A stretch of DNA of 8,130 nt from Candidatus Glassbacteria bacterium RIFCSPLOWO2_12_FULL_58_11 (GTDB taxonomy: Bacteria > Gemmatimonadota > Glassbacteria > GWA2-58-10). Position 1 is the stretch's first letter; each line of letters begins with the position of its first letter. The notes beneath the pieces are model-generated. The model saw only the letters and a list, made by a program, of their open reading frames with translations. It was not told where the DNA came from and made no database searches. The position numbers and the translations under genes were made by a program. Location: the NCBI GenBank assembly GCA_001780825.1, contig MFIX01000185.1, positions 1 through 8,130 on the forward strand, given 5' to 3'. Positions 1-5,907 of the stretch are shown here, in pieces.

Positions 1-747
1 CTTACGCTCGGTTATATCGACAGAGGCGCCTAAGTAGCCGATCAGGCTGCCCTTAGCATCCCGGATCGTGGAGCCTGCCAGAAGAACGTCAATAATCTCT
101 CCAGCCTTGGTCTTTCTCCGGCATTCGCGGTACCATAAGTCCTGACGGTCCACCGAATCCCGCAACAGAGTGCGCTCTGTTTCGTCAACTGACGGGTAGA
201 TCAGCGATATATCCTTGCCCCGGGCTTCCCCCTCGGACCAGCCATACAGTTTTTCGGTCTGCTGGTTCCAGGAGACGATTTTATGCTCGAGGTCGGTGGA
301 AATGACCGCGTTGGGCAGGGTTTTGAGCAGTTGCGCTTTGAAATAGATATCTTCCAGAAGCTTGTGCCGCTCGATGGCATATTGCATGGCCCGGATCAGC
401 AGACCGCCGGTCAGGTCTTTTTTGATCAGGTAGTCCTGCGCTCCCTGCTGGACCGCCCGGACTCCCAAAGCCTGGTCATCCCGGCCGGTCAGGACTACGA
501 CCGGCGTGCCGGCGGAAACGGTCAGGGTATTTTTCAGGGTATCCAGGCCCTGGCTGTCCGGGAGCTGCAAGTCCAGGAAAACAATGTCGAAATTATCTTG
601 CGCCAGGCGCTCCAGCCCCCCGGCCAAGGTCTCCGAGTGAACCAGCTTGAAATCTTCCAGACCTGAATCAGTCAGAGTTTCCCGGAAAAGGCGGGCGTCT
701 CCCCGGTCATCCTCGATCAACAGAATTCTTACCGGTTTGGTTTTCAT
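1..747 (-). CDS. REC-PAS signalling protein, probable sensor kinase or other REC-PAS output protein (C-terminus beyond window)
   Basis: The reading frame is open from ATG at 747 to the window edge, giving 249 visible residues. Residues 1-125 form a receiver domain with acidic pocket E12-D13-D14, phospho-acceptor D59 in FLDLQLPDSQG, switch T87 in VVVLTGRDD and K109 in QDYLIKKD. A helical linker (about 120-140) leads to a PAS domain (about 140-249) with SWNQQTEKLYGWSEGEARGK and the closing PAC signature GASVDITERK. Such proteins usually continue into more PAS domains and a HisKA/HATPase_c or GGDEF module; which one cannot be seen here. The start is firm because an in-frame TAG lies two codons upstream (753-751), although no strong Shine-Dalgarno is visible. 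It lies 18 bases after the Rcp1-like regulator and is probably cotranscribed with it and the kinase. Its receiver could accept phosphate from that kinase (inference). Confidence 0.9.
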   Translation of the reverse strand, partial: MKTKPVRILLIEDDRGDARLFRETLTDSGLEDFKLVHSETLAGGLERLAQDNFDIVFLDLQLPDSQGLDTLKNTLTVSAGTPVVVLTGRDDQALGVRAVQQGAQDYLIKKDLTGGLLIRAMQYAIERHKLLEDIYFKAQLLKTLPNAVISTDLEHKIVSWNQQTEKLYGWSEGEARGKDISLIYPSVDETERTLLRDSVDRQDLWYRECRRKTKAGEIIDVLLAGSTIRDAKGSLIGYLGASVDITERK

Positions 748-765
748 GGGCTACCGCCGATCGGA

Positions 766-1215
766 TCATTGCCCATCGGGGGGCAGTTTTACGATAGTCA
801 GCCAGAAATCCTCGATGGATTTCACGACTTCGATAAAGTGGTCCAGTTGGACCGGCTTGGTTATATAGCAATTGGCATGCAGATTATAGGTGCTGAGAAT
901 ATCCTGTTCGGCCTTGGAGGTGGTCAGTATCACGACCGGAATGCGTTTGAGATCTTCATCCGCTTTGACTTCCGCCAGGACCTCGCGGCCGTCTTTTTTC
1001 GGCAGGTTAAGGTCCAGCAGGACCAGGTCCGGCCGAATTGCATTTTTGAATTTTCCCCTCCGCGCAAGGTATTCCATGGCCTCCTCGCCGTCCCTGACCA
1101 CGTTCAGATTATTTAGGACCTTTGCGTCTTTCAGCGCTTCCCTGGTCAGCCGGATATCCCCGGCGTCGTCTTCCACCATTAATATCTCGACCGGTTTGCC
1201 TGAAGCGTTTGTCAT
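766..1215 (-). CDS. Rcp1-type single-domain response regulator
   Basis: The protein has 149 residues and consists of one CheY-like receiver with no output domain. Visible landmarks are acidic pocket E15-D16-D17, phospho-acceptor D68 in LVLLDLNLPKKDG, switch residues T98-T99 in VVILTTSK and K120-P121 in YITKP. The pattern VEDDAGDIRLTREAL, NLPKKDGREVL and the C-terminal helix DHFIEVVKSIEDFW is typical of the Rcp1 family, whose founder is the partner of cyanobacterial phytochrome Cph1. ATG 1215 is chosen because it stands one base after the kinase stop codon and is preceded by AAAGGA at a good distance, within the end of the kinase gene; this suggests translational coupling. A longer in-frame version starting at 1512 would overlap about 300 bases of the kinase and adds no domain. 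It probably receives phosphate from the adjacent kinase and acts by protein-protein interaction or as a relay (inference). Confidence 0.93.
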   Translation of the reverse strand: MTNASGKPVEILMVEDDAGDIRLTREALKDAKVLNNLNVVRDGEEAMEYLARRGKFKNAIRPDLVLLDLNLPKKDGREVLAEVKADEDLKRIPVVILTTSKAEQDILSTYNLHANCYITKPVQLDHFIEVVKSIEDFWLTIVKLPPDGQ

Positions 1216-1216
1216 C

Positions 1217-3964
1217 TCACGCTGTCCTTTCCGGAATGGAAAAATAAAATGTCGAGCCGCGGCCGGGCTCCGACTCAATCCAGATTTGTCCTTCATGCCT
1301 TTCCACGATTTTCTTGCAGAGTGAAAGGCCGATCCCCGTGCCGGGGTAGTCCTCCTTCGGGTGAAGGCGCTGAAAGACAGCAAATATCCGGTCGAAATAC
1401 CGCGGATCGATGCCGATCCCGTTGTCGCGCACGGAAAAGACCCACTCCTTTTCCCGGACAGCGGCGGAAATATGAATCCGGGGAGCCTCTGCGCCGCGGA
1501 ATTTGAGCGCATTGCCGATCAGGTTCTGGAATAGCTGAACCAGTTGGGATGAATCCCCTTGTACAGCCGGAAGCGGATCGTGCGTGATTTGAGCTCCGGT
1601 CTCCTCAATCGCTCCCTGCAGGTTGAAAAGAGCTTTTTCCAGGACTTCCTCGCTTTCGGCAGGCTCGAATGGTTTACCGCGCGTGCCCACCCGCGAGAAT
1701 GTAAGCAGGTCTTCGATCAGTTTCTGCATGCGCTCCGCGCCCTCCACTGCAAAGCCGATGAACTCATCCGCGTCGGAATCGAGCCGGCCCTTGTAGCGCC
1801 GGGCCAGGAGCTGCACATAGCTCGAGACCTTGCGCAGCGGTTCCTGCAGGTCGTGCGAGGCCACGTAGGCAAACTGCTCCAGCTCGGCGTTCGAGCGGGC
1901 CAGCTCCACGGCTCTCTGTTCCAGACTCGCTTCTATCCGCTTGCGCTCCGTGATGTCGAGAGAAAGAATAAAAATCCCTTCAGGCACGGGTTGAATACTC
2001 AGCATGAACCAGGCTTTGGAGCCATCGGGATAGATAAATTCATTTTCCATAAACCCGGAAGCACGCACTTCCATGCAGCGCCGCAGAACGGCAAACATCT
2101 CTGTGTTTTCAATGCCAGGGTATCTTTCCAGCATAGTGTGGCCCAGCAGCTCCTCCCTGGTCTGGCGGCCGTGTCCGGCTGCGGCATGGTTGATATACAG
2201 ATAGCGCCAGTCGAAGCCGATAGTCTGGCAGCCCTCCAGCATGTTGTCCAGAGTGCTGCGAAAACGGCTTTCGCTGGTGCGCAGGGCCTCCGCCGCCGCA
2301 TACCGTTCGCGGTAGAAACGCACGCGCTGCTGACGCCAGACCATACCCACGCCCGCCCCCGCGGCCAGGATCAGGACGGTGATAAGCGCAATCACCAGTT
2401 TGAGCTGTTCCCGCAGCGGAGCATAGATTTCCGCCAGGTCCATGCGGGCGACCAGACGCCACGGCGAGCCCGGGATTGCGCGCAGGGCGGCCAGCACCGG
2501 GACCCCGCGATAGTCAACCCCTTCGACACTCCCCCGGCGGCCCAGCGCCGCCATCACGGCTGGTTGCTCACTGTTTGACAAGGGACTACGCAGCGTGAGC
2601 GCCGTGTTCTTCTGGAATCTCAGCTCGTTCAGAAACAGGACGTCATCGCCCTCCCGGCGGACCAGCAGGGTCTCGGCGGTCCGGCTGGGCGTGGGCCAGC
2701 GCCGGATCATGGGATAAAGATAGTGTTCCGGATCGATCTTCAATTGCAGGACTCCCAGGGGACGCCGGCCGTCCCGCTCGTCATATAACGGCACCAGGAG
2801 CTCCAAAAAAACCGGCCCGTCCGGAGAGTCGCGATGGAAATCCAGGAACTTTATATTTCCAGTTTGCAGCGCTTCGGCTGCATCCTTTGCCAGATGGCTT
2901 TCAGCCGGCTCCAGCGTGTCCGGGGCCTCTATCCGCTCGAGCCCCTGCGTGTCCAGCACGGAGACCCGGTCGTACCGGCGCCACCCCTTGATCAGTATCA
3001 GCCATTTCCGCAGCCGGGATTCCGCAGCGGAATCATCCGGCGCTTCCAGATAGCGCCGCACCAGGCCGGCGAAGTTTTCGTTTCCGTAAAACATGGCGGC
3101 ATCAGCCAGGCGCTCCTCCCGCCAGCGCTCCAGCTCCTCGGCCTTCAGTAAGGAAATGGCGGATAGCTGTCGTTCCACCTCGCCCCGGTAGCGCTTCTCG
3201 TAATATTGGGAATACAGGTATCCTGTCGTGACGATGCCCAGCGCCAGGGCCACGAAAACCAGGATCAGCACATACATGGCGCGGGTACCCGCTGCATCCG
3301 CCGGTCTGCCGCGCGGCCAAATCCGTTGCATTGAAGAGGCCAGGAGCCCTGTCCCCAGGATCAGGAAGGCCAGGGAAGTCGGCAGCGCGGGCGGAATGAG
3401 ACTTCCGCTGTAAAGAACAGGCGATCCAAGGAGATAGGACAGGAGAACAGCGAAGGTGGTCAATACCATCAGGGAAGCGAACCCCAAAGCCGGAAATGAC
3501 CACACTCGATTGCCGGAGGGAGAAGACAGAGAGGCGAGGAACGACAACCCGGCAAGCACGAAGCAGAAAGCGGTCAACGGCGACATATGGCCGATTGGCA
3601 GTCCATGCACGGTGCCGGTAATGCCTAATCCGAGGTGCTCGGATTGCGGATATATGCCCAGCGAAGACAGGAAGAACAACAGCAGGGCGGCCAGCGTGCC
3701 AGCGGACCCGATGACCAGGCCGATCCAATACATCGCCCGGTCGAGCGGTGAGCGGCCGAGGAGCAGCGAAGCGGGGCCAAACAACAAGAATAAGAGCGCC
3801 GTGCTGGGCGCCATGGGTATCCAGCCCGGTCCGAAGCTGGTAAGCAGAGGAATACCCGCACTCCAGCCCAGGAGTGCGACAATGCCGAAACCCGCCGCCA
3901 AAACTCCGGATACCACGGCAACTACTTTCGATAAGCGTCCTGTACCAGTATCGTCCGAATTCAT
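1217..3964 (-). CDS. Membrane sensor histidine kinase: 7-TM domain, periplasmic Cache-like domain, PAS, HisKA, HATPase_c
   Basis: The protein has 915 residues. Residues 12-252 contain about seven hydrophobic helices. Residues 253-522 form a soluble, probably periplasmic, domain that looks like a double Cache sensor; a further helix spans 523-543. A PAS domain follows at about 565-676, ending LSLDITERKR. HisKA carries phospho-acceptor H704 in YVASHDLQEPLRKV. The HATPase_c domain has N-box N814/N818 in LFQNLIGNALKF, G1 DNGIGI at 847-852 and G2 GTGIGLSL at 875-882, so the catalytic core looks intact. There is no fused receiver. The DHp sequence belongs to the group that includes phytochrome-like kinases and is often paired with Rcp1-type regulators, as here. 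The start is firm: an in-frame TAG stands two codons upstream and AAGAGGG lies about 8 bases before ATG. Ligand unknown; the Cache-like assignment is by pattern only. Confidence 0.93.
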   Translation of the reverse strand: MNSDDTGTGRLSKVVAVVSGVLAAGFGIVALLGWSAGIPLLTSFGPGWIPMAPSTALLFLLFGPASLLLGRSPLDRAMYWIGLVIGSAGTLAALLLFFLSSLGIYPQSEHLGLGITGTVHGLPIGHMSPLTAFCFVLAGLSFLASLSSPSGNRVWSFPALGFASLMVLTTFAVLLSYLLGSPVLYSGSLIPPALPTSLAFLILGTGLLASSMQRIWPRGRPADAAGTRAMYVLILVFVALALGIVTTGYLYSQYYEKRYRGEVERQLSAISLLKAEELERWREERLADAAMFYGNENFAGLVRRYLEAPDDSAAESRLRKWLILIKGWRRYDRVSVLDTQGLERIEAPDTLEPAESHLAKDAAEALQTGNIKFLDFHRDSPDGPVFLELLVPLYDERDGRRPLGVLQLKIDPEHYLYPMIRRWPTPSRTAETLLVRREGDDVLFLNELRFQKNTALTLRSPLSNSEQPAVMAALGRRGSVEGVDYRGVPVLAALRAIPGSPWRLVARMDLAEIYAPLREQLKLVIALITVLILAAGAGVGMVWRQQRVRFYRERYAAAEALRTSESRFRSTLDNMLEGCQTIGFDWRYLYINHAAAGHGRQTREELLGHTMLERYPGIENTEMFAVLRRCMEVRASGFMENEFIYPDGSKAWFMLSIQPVPEGIFILSLDITERKRIEASLEQRAVELARSNAELEQFAYVASHDLQEPLRKVSSYVQLLARRYKGRLDSDADEFIGFAVEGAERMQKLIEDLLTFSRVGTRGKPFEPAESEEVLEKALFNLQGAIEETGAQITHDPLPAVQGDSSQLVQLFQNLIGNALKFRGAEAPRIHISAAVREKEWVFSVRDNGIGIDPRYFDRIFAVFQRLHPKEDYPGTGIGLSLCKKIVERHEGQIWIESEPGRGSTFYFSIPERTA

Positions 3965-4090
3965 GAGCTAATCCCTCTTCCAGACCGCAGCCTTGACCTT
4001 CAGGACGTCACATTCTCCTTTTATTTTTCATCCGGTTCAACTTTTGCCGACAGAGAAAGGATTTCTCCAATGGCGAGGGTATTTTGCGAA

Positions 4091-4153
4091 AGACTATCGA
4101 TTAAATTAAAACACAAACCGCCAAAAATTACAATAAAATAACGCGGATAGTCT
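4091..4153. repeat. 8-bp inverted repeat in the kinase leader
   Basis: AGACTATC at 4091-4098 is the exact reverse complement of GATAGTCT at 4146-4153, with 47 bases between. It lies inside the predicted untranslated leader of the kinase mRNA. Eight base pairs with a long A+T-rich loop is weak, so it may be chance or a spaced protein-binding site. Confidence 0.25.
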
Positions 4154-4208
4154 CTGAAGAACTTATTAAACGTAGTTATCCTTATTTTTTCCACAAGAAA
4201 AGTATATC

Positions 4209-4238
4209 AGTATAATGGATTATCCGGCAAACAGTCAA
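4209..4238 (-). promoter_or_regulatory. Putative sigma70 promoter of the kinase cassette
   Basis: Read on the minus strand, TTGACT (4238-4233, five of six matches to TTGACA) is followed after 18 bp by TATACT (4214-4209, five of six matches to TATAAT). Transcription would begin near 4202 and run to the kinase ATG at 3964, giving a leader of about 240 nt. A second TATACT at 4206-4201 is too far from this -35 box. The match is good, but the call rests on sequence alone. Confidence 0.5.
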
Positions 4239-4264
4239 CAGGCCGGCGCTGAAGCTTAATGGTC

Positions 4265-4347
4265 GATCGCAGCCGGTCTTTCCAGGATATCAATGATGAC
4301 CATCTACAAAACAACTGGAATCCAGGCGGCCGGCACGAAGAACGATC
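4265..4347. repeat. Three nested inverted repeats (possible structured element)
   Basis: Three arm pairs nest around a 29-base centre: GATCG 4265-4269 with CGATC 4343-4347, GCCGG 4272-4276 with CCGGC 4330-4334, and TTCCAG 4280-4285 with CTGGAA 4315-4320. The internal gaps are uneven (2 and 8 bases, then 3 and 9), so any stem would have asymmetric bulges. It could be a decayed palindromic element or a structured RNA segment. It sits upstream of the minus-strand promoter, so it would not be in the kinase leader. Confidence 0.3.
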
Positions 4348-4385
4348 AAAAGGGAGCGAAATTTGGATGTAAATATTCTTGCTAT

Positions 4386-4397
4386 GCAGGCGCCTGC
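4386..4397. repeat. 12-bp perfect palindrome
   Basis: GCAGGCGCCTGC is a perfect palindrome in otherwise A+T-rich DNA. It may be a dimeric regulator site or a remnant of a palindromic repeat. No second copy was seen in the window. Confidence 0.3.
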
Positions 4398-4439
4398 TTC
4401 AATTGCGTTCAGCCATTACGGCCCATCATTGTAATATAA

Positions 4440-4485
4440 TTGAAACCAAATAGCAATTTCAACTGCATGCACTGATTTGATGCAG
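4440..4485. repeat. Two adjacent 6-bp inverted repeats
   Basis: TTGAAA at 4440-4445 pairs with TTTCAA at 4457-4462, with 11 bases between. Directly abutting it, CTGCAT at 4463-4468 pairs with ATGCAG at 4480-4485, again with 11 bases between. The equal arm and loop lengths of two adjoining repeats are notable, but short arms in A+T-rich DNA can arise by chance. Confidence 0.25.
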
Positions 4486-4602
4486 ATTTCGATTATCGTT
4501 ATTTCTCATCGCATGCAAAAATCGTTGAACTCCTCTATAAATATTAATCACATGAAGTTACTAAGGAGAATTAAGGAATTGCGGGCAATTATATCTGAAT
4601 AC

Positions 4603-4773
4603 TTTAAAAGCGTGTCGAAATATTTCCTATGCGGCTGGATGTTCCCCGGCGCCGTAGGGGCGGGTTTCAAACCCGCCCCTACAAATGCTTGTATTTTCTA
4701 ATATTAAGATGTGTTATCAAAGACTATATTTCTCAATCCGTATTTAAAAAGGATAATCCAACACGCTTTTAAA
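4603..4773. repeat. 171-bp segment bounded by 13-bp inverted repeats (possible MITE-like element)
   Basis: TTTAAAAGCGTGT at 4603-4615 recurs as its exact reverse complement at 4761-4773. The enclosed segment contains the perfect REP-like palindrome at 4654-4682 and has no coding capacity of its own. Its right end overlaps a separate near-palindrome at 4760-4781. No target-site duplication is evident next to the outer ends, so a mobile origin is unproven. Confidence 0.35.
4654..4682. repeat. REP-like perfect palindrome, 14-bp arms
   Basis: GTAGGGGCGGGTTT (4654-4667) and its exact reverse complement (4669-4682) flank a single C. Similar G+C-rich palindromes beginning GTAGGGGC are dispersed in many environmental genomes, where translation across them gives spurious peptides such as GAGFKPAPT. 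No T-tract follows on either strand, so it does not look like an intrinsic terminator. Repetitive status cannot be tested in this window, although a related sequence occurs at 4819-4844. Confidence 0.7.
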
Positions 4774-4781
4774 AGCGCGTT
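4760..4781. repeat. 22-bp near-palindrome centred on TTTTAAAA
   Basis: Arms of 11 bases at 4760-4770 and 4771-4781 are complementary except for one position (4763 against 4778). Its left part forms one arm of the 13-bp inverted repeat with 4603-4615. It could be a regulator site or the end of a small mobile element. Confidence 0.4.
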
Positions 4782-4818
4782 AGAATCATCACGCATACAG
4801 GTAATAAACATGGGTTGC

Positions 4819-4844
4819 GGGCGCGACGCATGCGTTGCCCCTAC
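4819..4844. repeat. Degenerate REP-like palindrome with GACGCATGCGTT core
   Basis: The core ACGCATGCGT (4826-4835) is a perfect palindrome extended by imperfect arms, with mismatches at 4825/4836 and 4822/4839. The right arm ends GCCCCTAC, as does the perfect palindrome at 4654-4682; the left arm has lost the matching GTAGGGGC. It looks like a second, partly decayed member of the same broad class of palindromes. Confidence 0.5.
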
Positions 4845-5044
4845 AGTAAATCCTTATATTTTTAATAATTAAACCAGATCATCCCGCGTCACCTGATTAC
4901 TGGTACGGAATTTCATGGTATATGGAGATTTTTCAACCCTCCTTCAGCGTGTCCGCGGAACAGGCAAAACTCCCTTAAGATAAGCGAATATACATATTTA
5001 GGCCGGTCAGAGGAGAATTTGATAACTTTTTTAGAAAAAATTGC

Positions 5045-5073
5045 TTGAATGGAAATGGTGTTGGGAGTATAAT
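5045..5073 (+). promoter_or_regulatory. Putative sigma70 promoter of the che operon
   Basis: TTGAAT (5045-5050, four of six matches to TTGACA) is followed after exactly 17 bp by a perfect TATAAT (5068-5073). Transcription would start near 5080, leaving a leader of about 350 nt before cheW1. No better promoter was found closer to the gene, and no sigma54-type GG-N10-GC element was seen. An inverted repeat at 5084-5099 lies across or just after the predicted start point. Confidence 0.55.
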
Positions 5074-5083
5074 ATCACTGAGT

Positions 5084-5103
5084 ATCAACATACATTGATG
5101 TAT
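5084..5103. promoter_or_regulatory. Possible operator at the che transcription start
   Basis: Two overlapping inverted repeats lie here: ATCAA 5084-5088 with TTGAT 5095-5099, and ATACAT 5090-5095 with ATGTAT 5098-5103. The word TATCA occurs three times between 5073 and 5105. The position just downstream of the predicted -10 box would suit a repressor site. The arms are short and the call is tentative. Confidence 0.25.
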
Positions 5104-5129
5104 CACCCGCTTACTCTATAAGCAATTTT

Positions 5130-5152
5130 GCCGGTGGATGCCGCGTACCGGC
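5130..5152 (+). repeat. G+C-rich hairpin in the che leader
   Basis: GCCGGT (5130-5135) is the reverse complement of ACCGGC (5147-5152), with an 11-base loop. A further GCCGGCA at 5158-5164 could pair instead with TGCCGG at 5129-5134, so two mutually exclusive stems are possible. This G+C-rich patch stands out within an A+T-rich leader. No T-tract follows, so it is not an obvious terminator. Confidence 0.3.
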
Positions 5153-5236
5153 CCGCCGCCGGCAGGTTCCACTCCGCTTTTCCCGCAAAAGCAAAGTGCG
5201 TCTGAAAAAACAAAAGGTAGCGCGGATATCCGGGGG

Positions 5237-5255
5237 CAAGAATATCATATTATTG
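5237..5255. repeat. 19-bp A+T-rich near-palindrome in the che leader
   Basis: The sequence is symmetric around C5246, with CAA and AATAT on the left matching ATATT and TTG on the right and a single mismatched pair (5240 against 5252). Odd-centred palindromes of this size can be dimeric regulator sites. Nothing else supports a function. Confidence 0.25.
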
Positions 5256-5420
5256 TGAATAAAGAAGTGATTTCGATGAAATGGTTAAAATAAAAAGAAC
5301 AGTTTCAAAGGACCCGGTTAAGTAAGCTTTCATACCGTCGTGGGCCTTGCTATTCAGCGGGAAGATTTGAGTTTTTCAAAGCCAACTAAAGCTGAACCGC
5401 CATTCCCGTTTCTGTAAATT

Positions 5421-5424
5421 GGAG
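5421..5424 (+). promoter_or_regulatory. Ribosome binding site deciding the cheW1 start
   Basis: GGAG stands six bases before ATG 5431. An alternative TTG start at 5419 overlaps this site and has no Shine-Dalgarno of its own, so ATG 5431 is preferred. Confidence 0.75.
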
Positions 5425-5430
5425 ACCGTT

Positions 5431-5907
5431 ATGTATAAACCGGAAAAGCTTATCGCCTTTGTTCTGGAGGACCAGCGCTACGCCTTGTATCTCCAGGCTG
5501 TGGAAAGAGTTATTCGAGCGGTTGCGATTACTTCCCTGCCTGAAGTGCCGGAAAATATTCTGGGCCTGATCAATATCCACGGCCGGATCGTGCCGGTATA
5601 TAACGCCCGGAAAAGATTCGCCCTGCCTGAAAAAAATTCCACAGTAAATGACCGGATTATCCTGGCGCATACCAAAAGCCGGAGCGTGGCGCTGGTGGCC
5701 GATAAAGTCCTGGGAGTCATTGAGCCGGCGGAAGGGCAGCAGACTCAGTTTGATGAGATTACGCCGGGTATGGAACTATTTGCGGGGGTGATCAAACTTG
5801 ACGACGGGATGCTGCTGATTCACGATCTCGACCGCTTTCTTTCTCCCGTAGAAGAAAAATCCTTGAGTCAGGCTATCGATAAGACGAAAGAGTTCCAGCA
5901 TGGCTGA
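5431..5907 (+). CDS. cheW: CheW-family chemosensory coupling protein (first copy)
   Basis: The protein has 158 residues, the usual length for a minimal CheW, and consists of one CheW domain. It would link chemoreceptors to the CheA kinase at the membrane array. The core LPEVPENILGLINIHGRIVP (37-56) followed by VYNARKRF matches the family motif in which a loop and strand dock CheA and the receptor. Two positions differ from the common NLRG...PVIDLR pattern: His50 replaces the usual Arg, and Asn59 replaces the usual Asp. The C-terminal half has VALVADKVLGVIEP and DDGMLLIHDLDRFL, both typical. It is the first gene of the operon and its end overlaps cheR by 8 bases. By position it corresponds to wspB in Wsp-type systems; that correspondence is inferred from gene order. 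Confidence 0.93.
   Translation: MYKPEKLIAFVLEDQRYALYLQAVERVIRAVAITSLPEVPENILGLINIHGRIVPVYNARKRFALPEKNSTVNDRIILAHTKSRSVALVADKVLGVIEPAEGQQTQFDEITPGMELFAGVIKLDDGMLLIHDLDRFLSPVEEKSLSQAIDKTKEFQHG

Larger units (their letters stand above)
3965..5430. other. 1.47-kb A+T-rich divergent intergenic region without a convincing gene
   Basis: The region separates the two divergent clusters and is clearly richer in A+T than the flanking genes, except for a G+C-rich patch at about 5130-5170. It holds a minus-strand promoter (4209-4238) for the kinase cassette, a plus-strand promoter (5045-5073) for the che operon, and a cluster of palindromes and inverted repeats between 4260 and 4850. Short open frames exist but lack ribosome binding sites or recognisable sequence. 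No tRNA, transposase or integrase fragment was recognised, and no known riboswitch was identified. Confidence 0.8.

Noticed and set aside
766..1512. Longer form of the Rcp1-like regulator starting at 1512
   Set aside because: The extra 99 residues are read out of frame through the kinase gene, and the receiver domain begins right after ATG 1215, which has a good ribosome binding site.
1559..2578. 339-codon plus-strand open frame opposite the kinase
   Set aside because: It is antisense to conserved kinase, PAS and HATPase_c coding sequence and its product resembles no family. It is a shadow in G+C-rich DNA.
4654..4682. REP-like palindrome as an intrinsic terminator
   Set aside because: No run of T follows the stem on either strand, and the neighbouring genes diverge from this region.
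4477..4701. 74-codon open frame in the intergenic region
   Set aside because: It has no ribosome binding site. Its C-terminal GAGFKPAPTNA is simply the translation of the REP-like palindrome, a well-known source of spurious peptides.
4869..5045. 59-codon stretch open on the plus strand, including EFHGIWRFFNPPS
   Set aside because: It contains no usable start codon and no recognisable domain, and it runs into the che promoter. It may be a gene remnant, but there is no positive evidence.
5216..5236. GGTAGCGCGGATATCCGG resembling the 3' part of a GEMM (c-di-GMP) riboswitch
   Set aside because: The upstream GEMM elements, including the conserved P1 loop and tetraloop-receptor segments, are not present in order. 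The likeness is limited to a few bases.
5138..5293. 51-codon open frame in the che leader, starting MPRTGPPPAGS and ending ISMKWLK
   Set aside because: No Shine-Dalgarno precedes the ATG, the composition is low-complexity and no family is recognised. A leader peptide is possible but unsupported.
5419..5430. TTG start for cheW1 at 5419
   Set aside because: The TTG overlaps the GGAG that serves ATG 5431, and the added four residues match nothing in CheW.
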